Source: Rhizobium sp. SSA_523
GTDB taxonomy: Bacteria; Pseudomonadota; Alphaproteobacteria; Rhizobiales; Rhizobiaceae
Direction of reading: 5' to 3'
Assembly (NCBI RefSeq): GCF_030435705.1
Contig: NZ_CP129382.1
Span: 434,001 to 498,000 of the forward strand
DNA: 64,000 bases
Shown here: piece by piece, positions 1-9,629 of the stretch
Layout: each line of letters starts with the position of its first letter
Position numbering within the stretch: the first letter of the stretch is position 1
Program-made: the position numbers and the translations under genes
Notes under the pieces: generated by a model
The model's database searches: none
What the model saw: only the letters and a program-made list of their open reading frames with translations
What the model was told of the DNA's origin: nothing

Positions 1-653
1 CAATCTCCCACATAGTCGTCGATCTCGCCCTGGTGGCTGCGCACCGGTTCGGCAAAGCTTGCAAAGACCTCGCCGATGAATTCCTGCGCCTTGAGATCGC
101 CGTGCTGGCGGGCAAAGGTGGTCGATCCCACGATATCGATGAAGAGGAAGAGGCGGTCCTCCTGGACCGGATGGCGATAGCGCCCGGTCAGCAGGCTGAG
201 GAAGACCCGCCGGCCCAGCAATTGCCGGACCCGCAGGATTGTCAGGCCGAGCAGCAGGAAGGCGAGCGTATAGAGAAAGGCCGGCGGACGCAGAATGAGC
301 AATTGCGTCCAGCTCGCTTGCGAAATCCCGGTGAGCTTCAGCGTCACCCCGCTAATGGCAAAGCCTATTCCCGACAAGACAAAATAGATGCCGAGGCTGG
401 ACAGGAAATAAGCAGGCGTCGCGAGCCGACGGATGCGCTCCAGAAGGCCCGGCATCAGCCCGCCGGTTTCGAAGATGATCAGTGGCAGGCTGCAGGCAAG
501 CGCATAGATGGAGCCGATATAGAAGGCGCCCTCGACCTCGAAAACCATCATGTAGAGCATGCCGGTAAAGGCAATGAAGACGAGCAGCATGGACCAGCGC
601 AGCCCGGATTGGAACGGTCGGCCCCGAAGCGCCAGTCGCGGTGATCTTGCCAT
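1..653 (-). CDS. Membrane-anchored class III adenylate/guanylate cyclase (3' end cut by window)
   Basis: Residues 1-217 are visible and the C-terminus lies outside the window. The N-terminal part has about four hydrophobic segments (roughly residues 20-40, 45-62, 78-100 and 120-137). It is followed by the start of a class III nucleotide cyclase domain: the FIDIVGST motif carries the first metal-binding aspartate, then comes a GDLKAQEF stretch and a DDYVGD motif where the second metal aspartate is expected. The family makes cAMP or cGMP from ATP or GTP; the residues that set base specificity are not in the window. The ATG at 653 is the first ATG after an in-frame stop at 813-815 and has only a weak GGACAGG-like sequence directly before it. 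It lies downstream of the phytase-like gene, separated by a C-rich tract. Confidence 0.8.
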   Translation of the reverse strand, partial: MARSPRLALRGRPFQSGLRWSMLLVFIAFTGMLYMMVFEVEGAFYIGSIYALACSLPLIIFETGGLMPGLLERIRRLATPAYFLSSLGIYFVLSGIGFAISGVTLKLTGISQASWTQLLILRPPAFLYTLAFLLLGLTILRVRQLLGRRVFLSLLTGRYRHPVQEDRLFLFIDIVGSTTFARQHGDLKAQEFIGEVFASFAEPVRSHQGEIDDYVGD

Positions 654-1002
654 CCTGTCCGTGCCCCGTGGCGGGTGATGTGGGTGAAGCTGGCCCCATC
701 GTCCGCAGCAGAATAGAAGCTTTGACGGATGGTGCAAGGGGTGAGAGGGCGGCGAGAGGAGGGGCGAGAGGAGGGCCAAAAGGAGGGCGAGTGGAGGGCC
801 AAGAGGAGGGGCTCAAGTGACCGGGAGGGAGGCTGGCAAGGGGCCGGGGGCGTGGCGGCTGGCTGGCAAGGGGTCGGGGGATGGCCGGCACCGGCTTGCG
901 GCATGAGATCCATCGGGAGGATTGCAATGCCGGCTTCGGCTGGCCCGAGCACGCCGGACTTTGCCCCGGCGCGCTCTCTGTCAGCCTTGCCGCGGGCCGT
1001 GC
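654..1002. other. Intergenic stretch with a strand-asymmetric purine/pyrimidine tract
   Basis: This gap separates two minus-strand genes. Positions 735-890 are made of G/A-rich runs on the plus strand (repeated GAGGAGGG and GGCAAGGGG units), so the transcript read from the upstream phytase-like gene would be strongly C-rich and G-poor. No conserved coding sequence is seen: frames open here give only proline/leucine/arginine-rich low-complexity peptides. The most likely role is Rho-dependent termination of the upstream gene; this is inference. Confidence 0.5.
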
Positions 1003-2358
1003 TCAGCGCGCTTTCAAGAAATCCGCGACGTCCAGCAGCACGAATTCGCTGTCATCCGCCTTGTCGAGGGCGCGGCCGGCCGAGAAGGGCAGATTGTTGT
1101 CATTGCCGACGAGGATATGTGTGCCATCCACGATGTCGACATTCTCGATGGTGACGAAGGGCATGCTGTAGAGCCCGTCTTTGCCGCCCTGTCTTGCCTT
1201 GTGGTCCGGATCGGCAATGGCCATCAGGTCGATATAGCCGATCTTGCGCACGGGTTTGCCGAGTGTGTCATCGGTCATCTCGATCTTATAGATCCGCTTG
1301 TGCTTCGCCGGTTGGGCAAAGCAGGTCGGTGTGGGTGTCTTCGGATCCGCGCAGGCCTGCTGCATGCCGCCTTCGCCGCCATCCCGCTCGATTATCAGCG
1401 CCGTCGTCTGATCGATCATGTTGAAATCGCCGATGGCGACCCCGCCGGCGGAAAGCGGATAGAGCCAGCTGCGGCCAGTCCAGCCGGCGCTTGCCGCGTC
1501 GAGTTCGATGATGTGCAGCACCGTCTGGCCATCGACCTGCTCGACCGCGCCGGTCTCGGTATAGAGCGGCCCCTCCAGAAGCGCGTAGAGCTTCGCGCCG
1601 TCCTTGGATAGAGCCAGGCCCTCGAAACCGCCGGACCGCTTCAGGTTGAAGGCCGGCAGTTTCGCCGTTGGATTGGCAGGCAGCGACAAAGCGGGATTGT
1701 CGGGCGAGAGGACCGGCTTGCCGTCGACCTCTGTCGGAATGACCCTCTGCAATTCGCCCTGACGGTTGACCTTCAGAACGGCGGGCTGGAATTCCTCGCC
1801 CAGCCAGAAACCGTCTTCGACCGGCTGAATCGATTCAACATCGAAATCGGCCCCCGTGAGATAGCGCTTTTCGGCGCCTTCCAGGACGATCGGACCAGTT
1901 GCCTTGCGGTCGGGGTCCGACAGGAACACGGTTTCCAGCCGCTCCACATTGCCTTTGTCCCAATCGAAGCGGATGTGGTGCAGCATCAGCATGGCGTCGC
2001 TGGAATTGGCCTTTGCGCCATAACCATTGTCGGAAAGCGTCCAGAAGGTGCCGTCCGCCATGGCCTTGATACCGGAAAAGCCCTGCAACGGCTGGCCGGC
2101 AAAGGGCAAGGCGATCCCGGTGGTGCGGTTCGCATCCTTGCCGGGGATGGAGCCCAGCGCTTCCGTCCGCTTGCCGCTTTCGGTGAATTTGCCGGAGGTT
2201 TGCAGGAAGGCGGGGGCATCTGCCGGTGCCTTGATAATGCTATTGGCAGGCACGACCGCCTGGCCGACCAGAGTGGCCGGGAAAAGCCTGTCATCGGCAA
2301 AGGCTGGATTGCACAGCAGGATCGAAAGGCCAAGCGCGGCAAGAAGAGGACGAGACAT
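1003..2358 (-). CDS. Secreted esterase-like activity of phytase family protein
   Basis: This 451-residue protein has a Sec signal peptide (hydrophobic residues 4-20, probable cleavage after AFA at 19-21), so it should be periplasmic or secreted. The body matches the phytase-like/esterase-like beta-propeller family (PF13449) by its GFSGIKAMADGTFWTLSDNGYG opening, a FWLGEEFQPAVLKVN segment, the GGFEGLAL repeat and a C-terminal GNDNNLPFS motif. Members are predicted to hydrolyse phosphoesters or lactones, but substrates are mostly unknown. It is a single gene in the same direction as the cyclase gene downstream. Its 3' side runs into the C-rich tract at 735-890. Confidence 0.85.
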   Translation of the reverse strand: MSRPLLAALGLSILLCNPAFADDRLFPATLVGQAVVPANSIIKAPADAPAFLQTSGKFTESGKRTEALGSIPGKDANRTTGIALPFAGQPLQGFSGIKAMADGTFWTLSDNGYGAKANSSDAMLMLHHIRFDWDKGNVERLETVFLSDPDRKATGPIVLEGAEKRYLTGADFDVESIQPVEDGFWLGEEFQPAVLKVNRQGELQRVIPTEVDGKPVLSPDNPALSLPANPTAKLPAFNLKRSGGFEGLALSKDGAKLYALLEGPLYTETGAVEQVDGQTVLHIIELDAASAGWTGRSWLYPLSAGGVAIGDFNMIDQTTALIIERDGGEGGMQQACADPKTPTPTCFAQPAKHKRIYKIEMTDDTLGKPVRKIGYIDLMAIADPDHKARQGGKDGLYSMPFVTIENVDIVDGTHILVGNDNNLPFSAGRALDKADDSEFVLLDVADFLKAR

Positions 2359-2448
2359 AGGGGCACCTGACCACTGGGAATGAATGCCCTCTGTCTAGAT
2401 ACCGTCTGTGACAGTCTCACTATGGCTTGCTGAAGCTTTGATGACGGC

Positions 2449-3600
2449 TTAAAGCTCGACAGTCTCGACCTTCTTGTCGACGAAGCGAAGCGCGACCGAT
2501 CCTGCGATCAGTTTCAAGGCCGGCTCTCCGAAGAGATCGCGCCGCCAGCCGGCCAGGGCCGCCACTTCGGCATTCTCGCCATCCACCGCGATTTTGTCGA
2601 GGTCGTCGGTATTGGCGATCACCTTGGCGGCCACCCCGTGCTTTTCCGAAATCAGCCGCAGCAGAACCTTGAGGAGTTCAACGGCCGATTGTGCGCCTTC
2701 GGGCGTGTGGACATGCTTGGGCGCATGCGGCATCTCGGCCTTGGGCAGTGCCAAAGCGGTGTTGACCGCGTCGAGAATGGCGCCGGCGGAGGAGGAGCGC
2801 TCCCAGCCCTTGGGAATGGTGCGCAAGCGGCCCAGCGCCTCGCTGTCCTTCGGCTGCTGCTGGGCAATCTCGTAGATCGCATCGTCCTTGAGGACTCGCG
2901 AGCGCGGAACATTCCGGCTGCGGGCCTCCCGCTCGCGCCATGCGGCGACATATTTCAGGATGGCAAGCTCCTGCGGCTTGCGCAGGCGCGATTTCAGCCG
3001 CAGCCAGGCATCATCCGGATGCATGTCGTAGGTTTCCGGATTTTCGAGCACCGCCATCTCTTCGGAAACCCAGGTTGCGCGGCCTTCACGCTCCAGCTGG
3101 TCCTTGAGGAAAAGATAGACGTCGCGCAGATGGGTCACATCGGCCAGCGCGTAATCCAGCTGCTTTTCCGAAAGCGGCCTGCGGCTCCAGTCGGTAAAGC
3201 GCGAGGACTTGTCGATCTGCACGTTCTTCGTGCGCTGGACGAGCTGGTCATAGGAAATCGAATCGCCGAAGCCGCACACCATGGCGGCGACCTGCGTGTC
3301 GAAGATCGGATGCGGGATCAGCTTGCCCAGGTGATAGACGATTTCCAGATCCTGCCGGGCGGCATGGAAGACCTTCAGCACCGCGCTATTGCCCATCAGG
3401 GCAAAGAAGGGCGCAAGATCCAGGCCCTTGGCCAAAGGATCGACAATCACTTCGAGATCCGGACTGGCCATCTGGATGAGGCAGAGTTCCGGCCAGAACG
3501 TCGTTTCCCGAAGGAATTCCGTGTCCACGGTCACGAAGTCGGATTGGGCAAGCTTGCTGCAGGCGTCGGCAAGAGCGGCAGTCGTTTCAATGATCAACAT
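2449..3600 (-). CDS. rnd: Ribonuclease D
   Basis: This 383-residue protein is a 3'-5' exoribonuclease for tRNA 3'-end processing and structured RNA decay in the cytoplasm. The DEDDy exonuclease domain is complete: VDTEF near residue 25, HAARQDLEIVYH near 88, and YALADVTHLRDVY near 150-162 with the last Asp and Tyr. An HRDC domain follows at about residues 210-290, and a further C-terminal helical region is typical of the family. Length is normal for alphaproteobacterial RNase D. It is flanked by the multicopper oxidase gene upstream, 120 bp away, with no sign of co-transcription. Confidence 0.95.
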   Translation of the reverse strand: MLIIETTAALADACSKLAQSDFVTVDTEFLRETTFWPELCLIQMASPDLEVIVDPLAKGLDLAPFFALMGNSAVLKVFHAARQDLEIVYHLGKLIPHPIFDTQVAAMVCGFGDSISYDQLVQRTKNVQIDKSSRFTDWSRRPLSEKQLDYALADVTHLRDVYLFLKDQLEREGRATWVSEEMAVLENPETYDMHPDDAWLRLKSRLRKPQELAILKYVAAWREREARSRNVPRSRVLKDDAIYEIAQQQPKDSEALGRLRTIPKGWERSSSAGAILDAVNTALALPKAEMPHAPKHVHTPEGAQSAVELLKVLLRLISEKHGVAAKVIANTDDLDKIAVDGENAEVAALAGWRRDLFGEPALKLIAGSVALRFVDKKVETVEL

Positions 3601-3720
3601 AGTCGTTCGTCAACAGACCCTAGATGGCGTTGTTCCACCTTCCTTTTCCCTTTCGGCCCCGGATGTCAACAGAAGCGGCGAAAAAGACGCTCAAGGCCTG
3701 CGGCTTGCGCCCTCCCGCCA

Positions 3721-5142
3721 TCACGCAACGCGCAGATAGGAGGTCATGCCGGTCTTCTGGTGCTCGATGATATGGCAGTGCAGAACCCAGTCGCCCGGAT
3801 TGTCCGCCACCAGCGCGAGTTGAACCTTTTCATCCGGCAAGACGAGGTAAGTGTCGGAAATCAGGGGTGAAACGGTGCGGGTGCTGGAGGCGATCACCTG
3901 GAAGTTCATGCCGTGCAGGTGGATCGGATGCAAATGCGGCGTGAGGTTTTCCAGGTTTATCAGATAGGTTTTCCCGAGTTTAAGCTCCGCCAGCGGTGCC
4001 GTCGGGTCGGCGGTGTCTCCCGGCCAGGGAACCTTGTTGATGGCCCAGAAGGAATAGCCGAGAAAGCCGCAAAAGGAATCGCGACCGGCATTCTCCGCCG
4101 TCGCACTCAGGACGAGCGGGATCGTCTCGGCCGATTTGAGGTCGGGAACGGTCCAGGGATTGGGGGCCAGCGCGCTAACCGATCGCAGGTCGCGCTTCAG
4201 CGAGCCGCCGATCGCCCGCAGCGTGGCGACGGTCCTGGCGCTGGAAGGCCGGATATCGACAAGCGATGCCGTCTGACCTTCGCCCTCGGGCATGCGGATC
4301 ACGAGATCCGCCCTCTGGCCGGGCGAAAGGGTCAGCTGGTCCAGCGGCACCGGCTGCGGAAGCGGCTGGCCGTCAAGCGCGATGATGGCCGCCTCGGCCC
4401 CCTCCAGCCTCAGCGAATAGATCCGCGTGACATCCGTGACCGCCAGGCGAAGGCGGATCAATCCGCCCGCCGGCGCATCGAAATTCGGCTGAACCTGCCA
4501 GTTGGCGCCTCTGACCGTGCCGAATGTGCCGTTCTTGGCGGCATCGCGCGGCTTGAACTGGGCGATGAACTGCCCGTCGCCGCCCAGCCGCCAATCGCGC
4601 AGGTTGACGGCGATATCACCGTCGAAAACCGGATCGGCGGGGTTTTCGACGATGAAGAGGCCGGTCATGCCGCGCCCCATCTGCGTCAGCGTGTTGCAAT
4701 GCGGATGATACCAGAAGGTGCCCGCATCGGGCGGCGTGAACCGGTAATCGAAACTGTCGCCGGTGTAGACGTAAGGCTGGGTGAGGAAGGGCACGCCGTC
4801 CATGCTGTTGGCGATGCGCAGGCCATGCCAGTGAATGGTCGTCGGCTCGTCAAGACGGTTGGTCAGGCGCGCGGCAAAGCTCTGGCCCTGCTTGACGCGA
4901 AGCGTGGGCGGCATGGGTCCCATGGGCCCCACGGGCCCCAAGGCGGCATCCTGAAGGCCGTAGGTCATCACCTCGCGGGTCAGGTTCCGGCCATCCAGGA
5001 CCGCTTCGGTGCGCTTTGCCTCGAGTGTCACCGCCGTTGCAGCCGAGGCGCTGCGATACAGTCCTGCGGCTCCGAGTCCCGCGCCATAGGCGGCAAGGCC
5101 GGCACCGGCTTTGAGAAGGTTGCGGCGGGACAGCACAGGCAT
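3721..5142 (-). CDS. Tat-exported multicopper oxidase
   Basis: This 473-residue protein opens with a twin-arginine signal (SRRNLLKAG, residues 5-13), implying folded export to the periplasm. All four copper-ligand blocks of the laccase/CueO family are present: HWHG, HPH, HPIHLHG and the C-terminal HCHIIEHQKTGM, which has the type 1 Cys and an axial Met. The protein should oxidise a phenolic, metal or other reductant and reduce O2 to water. No methionine-rich insert like that of CueO is seen, so a specific copper-tolerance role is not supported. A GPVGPMGPMPP stretch at about residues 70-80 is part of the first cupredoxin domain. It is monocistronic by spacing. Confidence 0.9.
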   Translation of the reverse strand: MPVLSRRNLLKAGAGLAAYGAGLGAAGLYRSASAATAVTLEAKRTEAVLDGRNLTREVMTYGLQDAALGPVGPMGPMPPTLRVKQGQSFAARLTNRLDEPTTIHWHGLRIANSMDGVPFLTQPYVYTGDSFDYRFTPPDAGTFWYHPHCNTLTQMGRGMTGLFIVENPADPVFDGDIAVNLRDWRLGGDGQFIAQFKPRDAAKNGTFGTVRGANWQVQPNFDAPAGGLIRLRLAVTDVTRIYSLRLEGAEAAIIALDGQPLPQPVPLDQLTLSPGQRADLVIRMPEGEGQTASLVDIRPSSARTVATLRAIGGSLKRDLRSVSALAPNPWTVPDLKSAETIPLVLSATAENAGRDSFCGFLGYSFWAINKVPWPGDTADPTAPLAELKLGKTYLINLENLTPHLHPIHLHGMNFQVIASSTRTVSPLISDTYLVLPDEKVQLALVADNPGDWVLHCHIIEHQKTGMTSYLRVA

Positions 5143-5364
5143 GAGGGCGCTCCGACTTCAAACCTGACCGCGCGACACTGCGCGGCGGTTTTGCGAGAAC
5201 AACATGCGCAAGACAGACCCTGAAAGCGTGACGAGCCGACCATGAGGATCGCGACACGCTTGCCGTCCGAAAGCATGCTTCCCGCTTCCTTTGCCTGCTT
5301 AAAGCTGAGCGGCACGATCATCAATAGGAGGCGCCCGGCGAAATTGCCGCAGGCCGGGACCGGC

Positions 5365-6624
5365 TTACGGCTTGTCGCCCTTGCCCTGGTCCGAAGGCGC
5401 TCCGGCCAGCCGGTTGAAATAGGGCGAGGTGCGCAACAGGGCCCGGAAGCGTCCGGGCCGCTGCGAGGGTGGCACCGGCGGCCGCACCCGCATGCGCACC
5501 ACCGTGTACCAGAGGAAGCCGGCAAAGATGAAGGAGGTGTAGACGAAGAAGGCCTCCGGCCCGATGAATTGCAGCAAAAGCGAGGCCAGAAGCGGGCCGA
5601 TCGTCGCGCCGATCGACCAGAAGAACAGCAGGCCCGCAGAGACCAGCGCATGTTCGCCCGGCTTGGCATGATCATTCCCGTGCGCCGAACACAAAGAATA
5701 GAGCGGCATGGCAAAGGCGCCATAGATGAAGACGCCGATGATATTGGACGTCTCATCCGTGCCGGCGAAGAAGGACAGGTAGCCGCCCGTCAGGATCGTC
5801 CCGATAGTGGCCCAGATGATCACCTTGCGGCGGTCGAGCCGGTCGGAGAACAGGCCGAGCGGATATTGCAGCACGACCCCGCCGATAATGCCGGCGCTCA
5901 TGAAGGTGGCGATCTGCGTCACGTCCATGCCGATATCCTGGGCGTAAAGCGGCCCGATATTGCGGAAGGCGGCCATGCTGAGGCCGACGGCGACGACACC
6001 GACGACCGAAAGCGGCGAGATGCGCCAGACGGCGCGAATATCGTAGTTGATCGCCTCCGGCGGCGTCGGGCTGGATCGGTCGGCAACGGAGATCGGCACC
6101 AGCGAAAGCGCAAGGGCGATCGCCACCAGCGAAAAGATCACCGGTCCGTCAATGCCGAAGGCAGGGATGAGGTATTGCGCCAGCGTGACCGAGCTGAGGT
6201 CGACCAGGCGATAGACCGACAAGGTGCGGGCGCGGTTCTGGTTCGTCACCTTGGCATTGATCCAGCTCTCGACGACGGCAAACAGGCTGGCGACGCAGAT
6301 GCCGATGGCAAAGCGCATCAGGGTCCAGAAGATCGGCGAGATCACCAGCGGCATCAGGATCGAACAGCAGGCGGCAATGGCTGCCATGGCGGCGAAGGTG
6401 CGGATATGGCCGATCGAACGCAGGATGCGGGTGACATAGAGACAGCCGATGGCAAAGCCGATGCTGTAGCCGGCTCCGATCAGCCCGATGACCGAAGGGG
6501 AAAATCCCTCCGACGATCCGCGAAGGGCAATATAGGTCCCCTGCAAGCCGTTCCCGCCGATCAGTATGCCCGCCGTAACGAGGAGAGGAACTAGCGGACG
6601 AATGGTCGACATGGGAACCGGCAT
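5365..6624 (-). CDS. MFS transporter, YcaD-like
   Basis: From the ATG at 6624 this is a 419-residue inner-membrane protein with about 12 hydrophobic helices, a GIL-GNGLQGTYIALR first helix and the loop 2-3-type motif typical of the YcaD/major facilitator group. The middle has a DRLDRRKVI loop that matches the classic MFS signature between helices 8 and 9. The substrate cannot be told from sequence. A further start (ATG 6612) is possible; neither has a strong ribosome binding site. The C-terminal tail is hydrophilic and proline-rich. The gene stands alone between the oxidase gene and a plus-strand methyltransferase-like gene. Confidence 0.85.
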   Translation of the reverse strand: MPVPMSTIRPLVPLLVTAGILIGGNGLQGTYIALRGSSEGFSPSVIGLIGAGYSIGFAIGCLYVTRILRSIGHIRTFAAMAAIAACCSILMPLVISPIFWTLMRFAIGICVASLFAVVESWINAKVTNQNRARTLSVYRLVDLSSVTLAQYLIPAFGIDGPVIFSLVAIALALSLVPISVADRSSPTPPEAINYDIRAVWRISPLSVVGVVAVGLSMAAFRNIGPLYAQDIGMDVTQIATFMSAGIIGGVVLQYPLGLFSDRLDRRKVIIWATIGTILTGGYLSFFAGTDETSNIIGVFIYGAFAMPLYSLCSAHGNDHAKPGEHALVSAGLLFFWSIGATIGPLLASLLLQFIGPEAFFVYTSFIFAGFLWYTVVRMRVRPPVPPSQRPGRFRALLRTSPYFNRLAGAPSDQGKGDKP

Positions 6625-7062
6625 GAGACTGAGGATGCAGCGCAACGCAGGATGCGGGCACGGCTTGATCCGTGTTGTAACCCTCCCCGACGGGCGATGA
6701 CAATTCAGAGCGTGAATTGATCGATCAAATATATCGATGCACCGTTGTGCCGATCACCCGGTAGATCAGTCGATAAACCAGACGATCAACCAGTCATCGG
6801 GCGAGGCGGCGGATCCATCGGGGACCGGATCGCCACTCGGTGGCGGAACCCGCCTTCGCGGTGGGGCTTCCGGCGCCCTGTCTTCACGTCCTGCTCGGTA
6901 CGCACGGGATGGCTTGAATCTTTGATGTCACACTTTTAGGAGATGCTGCATGCGGTCCGCGGGCTTGTGTCGGCCGGTCGCCAGTGAGGGAATGACGGTC
7001 TTGACGCGGATGGTGTTTCGAACGTGATCCTGCAAATGACCGTGGGGGCGGTGAGGGGTGAG
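6625..7062. other. Divergent intergenic region with clustered GATCA motifs and a candidate 25-codon leader ORF
   Basis: This gap lies between the divergently read MFS gene and the ICMT-like gene. Four GATCA motifs occur at 6723, 6752, 6764 and 6784 within 66 bp, inside a more AT-rich patch (6715-6780) that probably holds the promoters. A TTAGGAG sequence at 6936-6942 precedes a 25-codon frame at 6950-7027. I see no other gene. The roles of these elements are inferred. Confidence 0.4.
6950..7027 (+). CDS. Candidate short leader peptide, 25 codons
   Basis: An ATG at 6950 sits 7 bases after a good TTAGGAG ribosome binding sequence, and the frame ends with TGA at 7025-7027. That stop overlaps an in-frame GTG (7024) of the next gene, and the next gene's preferred ATG is 36 bases further on. 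The peptide (MRSAGLCRPVASEG...) has no recognisable similarity. It may be a translated leader that couples expression of the methyltransferase-like gene, or it may be chance. Confidence 0.25.
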   Translation: MRSAGLCRPVASEGMTVLTRMVFRT

Positions 7063-7599
7063 ATGGAATTCGTGCTGATCCTGTTGTTTGTCATCGGCGC
7101 TCTGGTGCGGGTGTCGAGTGTTCTGGTGTCCAGGCGGCATGAAAGCGCCCTGCGCAAGGCCGGGGCCATGGAATATGGCGCGCTCAATACCCGCCTTCTG
7201 GCTCTGGCGCATATCGCCTTCTATATCGCCTGCCTTTGCGAAGGCCTTGTCCGCGAAACCCGCTTCGATCCGGTCTCGCTGCTCGGTCTTCTGCTATACG
7301 CGGCGGCGATCGGAATGCTGGTGTGGATCGTGCAGATCCTCGGTCCCTTGTGGACGGTCAAGATCATGATCGCGCGCCAGCACGAGATCAATCGCCATTT
7401 CCTGTTCCGCACCATCCGCCACCCGAATTACTTCCTCAACATCCTGCCGGAGCTCCTCGGCTTTGCGCTGATGTTCCACGCCTATCTGACCTTGATGGTG
7501 GGCCTGCCGGTCTACGGCCTGTTTCTCGCCATCCGCATTCATCAGGAGGAGGCGGCCATGCGTGCGCTGGCCGCAAGGCAGCAGAAAGAGGCCGCCTGA
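7063..7599 (+). CDS. Isoprenylcysteine carboxyl methyltransferase (ICMT)-family membrane protein
   Basis: This protein has 178 residues from the ATG at 7063, chosen because GAGGGGTGAG lies just before it; an in-frame GTG at 7024 would add 13 residues. Four to five hydrophobic segments are seen. The C-terminal signature FRTIRHPNYFLNILPELLG is the RHPxY motif of the ICMT/PEMT membrane methyltransferase superfamily, which binds S-adenosylmethionine. The RQHEINRHFLFRTI stretch before it is also typical. Bacterial members methylate lipids or small molecules rather than prenylated proteins; the substrate here is unknown. It lies 109 bp before aspS on the same strand. Confidence 0.8.
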   Translation: MEFVLILLFVIGALVRVSSVLVSRRHESALRKAGAMEYGALNTRLLALAHIAFYIACLCEGLVRETRFDPVSLLGLLLYAAAIGMLVWIVQILGPLWTVKIMIARQHEINRHFLFRTIRHPNYFLNILPELLGFALMFHAYLTLMVGLPVYGLFLAIRIHQEEAAMRALAARQQKEAA

Positions 7600-7708
7600 C
7601 CGGTTCTGCCTTGACAAAGCAGGCGCGTCATGCGCTTTTCCGCCCGATTTTCCCCTGCCGGCCCGGCCTTGCGCAGTGCGCCGGCACAAGTGATTCCAGG
7701 ATTTCGAC

Positions 7709-9499
7709 ATGCACCGTTACCGCAGCCACACCTGTGCAGCCCTCCGCAAGTCCGATGTGGGCCAAACCGTTCGCCTGTCCGGCTGGGTCCATCGCGTCCG
7801 CGACCATGGCGGCGTTCTCTTCATCGACCTGCGCGACCATTACGGCATGACGCAGGTGGTGGCCGATCCGGATAGCCCTGCCTTCAAGATGGCGGAGACG
7901 GTTCGCGGCGAATGGGTCATCCGCATCGACGGCGTGGTCAAGGCGCGGACCGACGAAACCGTCAACAAGACGATGCCGACCGGCGAGATCGAACTCTACG
8001 CCCGGGAGATCGAGGTTCTGTCGGCCGCCAAGGAACTGCCGCTACCTGTCTTCGGCGAGCCGGATTATCCGGAAGACGTGCGCCTGAAATACCGCTTCCT
8101 CGACCTGCGGCGCGAGACGCTGCACAAGAACATCGTCCGCCGCACGCAGATCATCGCCTCGATGCGTTCGGGCATGACGGCTGAAGGCTTCGCCGAATAT
8201 TCGACGCCCATCCTGACGGCCTCCTCGCCGGAAGGCGCGCGCGACTTCCTCGTGCCGAGCCGGATCCATCCCGGCCAGTTCTTCGCGCTGCCGCAGGCGC
8301 CGCAGCAGTACAAGCAGCTCCTGATGGTGGCCGGCTTCGACCGCTACTTCCAGATTGCGCCGTGCTTCCGCGACGAAGACCCGCGTGCCGACCGCTTGCC
8401 GGGCGAATTCTACCAGCTCGACGTCGAGATGAGCTTCGTCACCCAGGAGGATGTCTGGGGCACGATGGAGCCGATGATGACCAAGGTCTTCGAGCAGTTT
8501 GCCGAAGGCAAGCCGGTGACCCAAGAATGGCCGCGCATTCCCTACGATGTGGCCATCCGGAAGTACGGCTCCGACAAGCCGGACCTCAGAAATCCGATCG
8601 AGATGCAGGATGTGACCGAGCATTTCGCCGGCTCCGGCTTCAAGGTCTTCGCCAATATGATCGCCTCCAATCCGAAGGTGCAGGTCTGGGCCATTCCCGC
8701 CAAGACCGGCGGCTCCCGCGCTTTCTGCGACCGGATGAATGCCTGGGCGCAGAGCCAGGGCCAGCCGGGCCTCGGCTATATCTTCTGGAAGGAAGAGGAC
8801 GGCAAGATTTCCGGATCCGGCCCGCTCGCCAAGAATATCGGCGAGGAGCGTACCCAGGCCGTGCGCAGCCAGCTCGGCCTCGAGGCCGGCGATGCCTGCT
8901 TCTTCGTCGCGGGCGAGCCCGCCAAGTTCTACAAGTTTGCCGGTGAGGCGCGCACCCGCGTCGGTGAGGATCTGAACCTCGTCGACCGCGACCGGTTCGA
9001 ATTGTGCTGGATCGTCGATTTCCCCTTCTTCGAATACAACGAGGAAGACAAGAAGGTCGATTTCGCCCACAACCCCTTCTCCATGCCGCAGGGCGGCCTG
9101 GAAGCTTTGGAAAGCCAGGATCCGCTGACGATCAAGGCCTACCAGTATGATGCCGTCTGCAACGGCTTCGAGATCGCCTCGGGCTCCATTCGTAACCAGT
9201 CGCCGGAGCTGATGGTCAAAGCCTTCGAACTGGTCGGTCTTTCCAAGGCCGACGTGGAAGAGCGCTTCGGCGGCATGTATCGCGCCTTCCAGTATGGCGC
9301 GCCGCCGCATGGTGGCTGCGCTTTCGGCATCGACCGTATCGTCATGCTGCTGGTGGGCGCCAAGAACCTGCGCGAGATCACGCTGTTCCCGATGAACCAG
9401 CAGGCGCAGGACCTTCTGATGAATGCCCCGGCGCCGGCCATGCCGAAGCAGCTGATGGAATTGTCGCTGCGGGTCATTCCGCCGCAGAAGAAGGACTGA
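7709..9499 (+). CDS. aspS: Aspartate--tRNA ligase
   Basis: This 596-residue class II aminoacyl-tRNA synthetase charges tRNA-Asp. It has the N-terminal OB-fold anticodon domain (about residues 1-105), class II motif 1 around residue 150, motif 2 with [10 protein letters not shown] near 226-235, the bacterial GAD insertion domain in the middle, and motif 3 with [14 protein letters not shown] near the C-terminus. Full length matches bacterial-type AspRS. Many alphaproteobacterial members are non-discriminating and also make Asp-tRNA-Asn for GatCAB; that cannot be settled by eye. The ATG at 7709 is followed at once by the conserved HRYRSHTC start. A strong hairpin follows the stop. Confidence 0.97.
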   Translation: MHRYRSHTCAALRKSDVGQTVRLSGWVHRVRDHGGVLFIDLRDHYGMTQVVADPDSPAFKMAETVRGEWVIRIDGVVKARTDETVNKTMPTGEIELYAREIEVLSAAKELPLPVFGEPDYPEDVRLKYRFLDLRRETLHKNIVRRTQIIASMRSGMTAEGFAEYSTPILTASSPEGARDFLVPSRIHPGQFFALPQAPQQYKQLLMVAGFDRYFQIAPCFRDEDPRADRLPGEFYQLDVEMSFVTQEDVWGTMEPMMTKVFEQFAEGKPVTQEWPRIPYDVAIRKYGSDKPDLRNPIEMQDVTEHFAGSGFKVFANMIASNPKVQVWAIPAKTGGSRAFCDRMNAWAQSQGQPGLGYIFWKEEDGKISGSGPLAKNIGEERTQAVRSQLGLEAGDACFFVAGEPAKFYKFAGEARTRVGEDLNLVDRDRFELCWIVDFPFFEYNEEDKKVDFAHNPFSMPQGGLEALESQDPLTIKAYQYDAVCNGFEIASGSIRNQSPELMVKAFELVGLSKADVEERFGGMYRAFQYGAPPHGGCAFGIDRIVMLLVGAKNLREITLFPMNQQAQDLLMNAPAPAMPKQLMELSLRVIPPQKKD

Positions 9500-9506
9500 A
9501 TGCGGG

Positions 9507-9530
9507 CGCGCCCGGCGTTGTTTCCGGGCG
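9507..9530 (+). terminator. GC hairpin after aspS
   Basis: Arms GCGCCCGG (9507-9514) and CCGGGCGC (9523-9530) form a perfect 8-bp stem with an 8-base loop, 8 bases after the aspS stop. No T run follows, so it is either a weak or Rho-assisted terminator or a 3'-end stabilising hairpin. Confidence 0.5.
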
Positions 9531-9629
9531 CTCCGAACCACTCCTGCCGCAAGGCAGGTCCGCATCTCGGCGGAACCATCTCCAGGGCTTTGCATTGTCA
9601 CGCCAGCATCAACGCCCGAGGAGAGCATC

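Noticed and set aside
352..927. Proline-rich protein encoded on the minus strand across the C-rich tract
   Set aside because: The sequence is low complexity, lies out of frame with the cyclase and overlaps it; composition alone explains the open frame.
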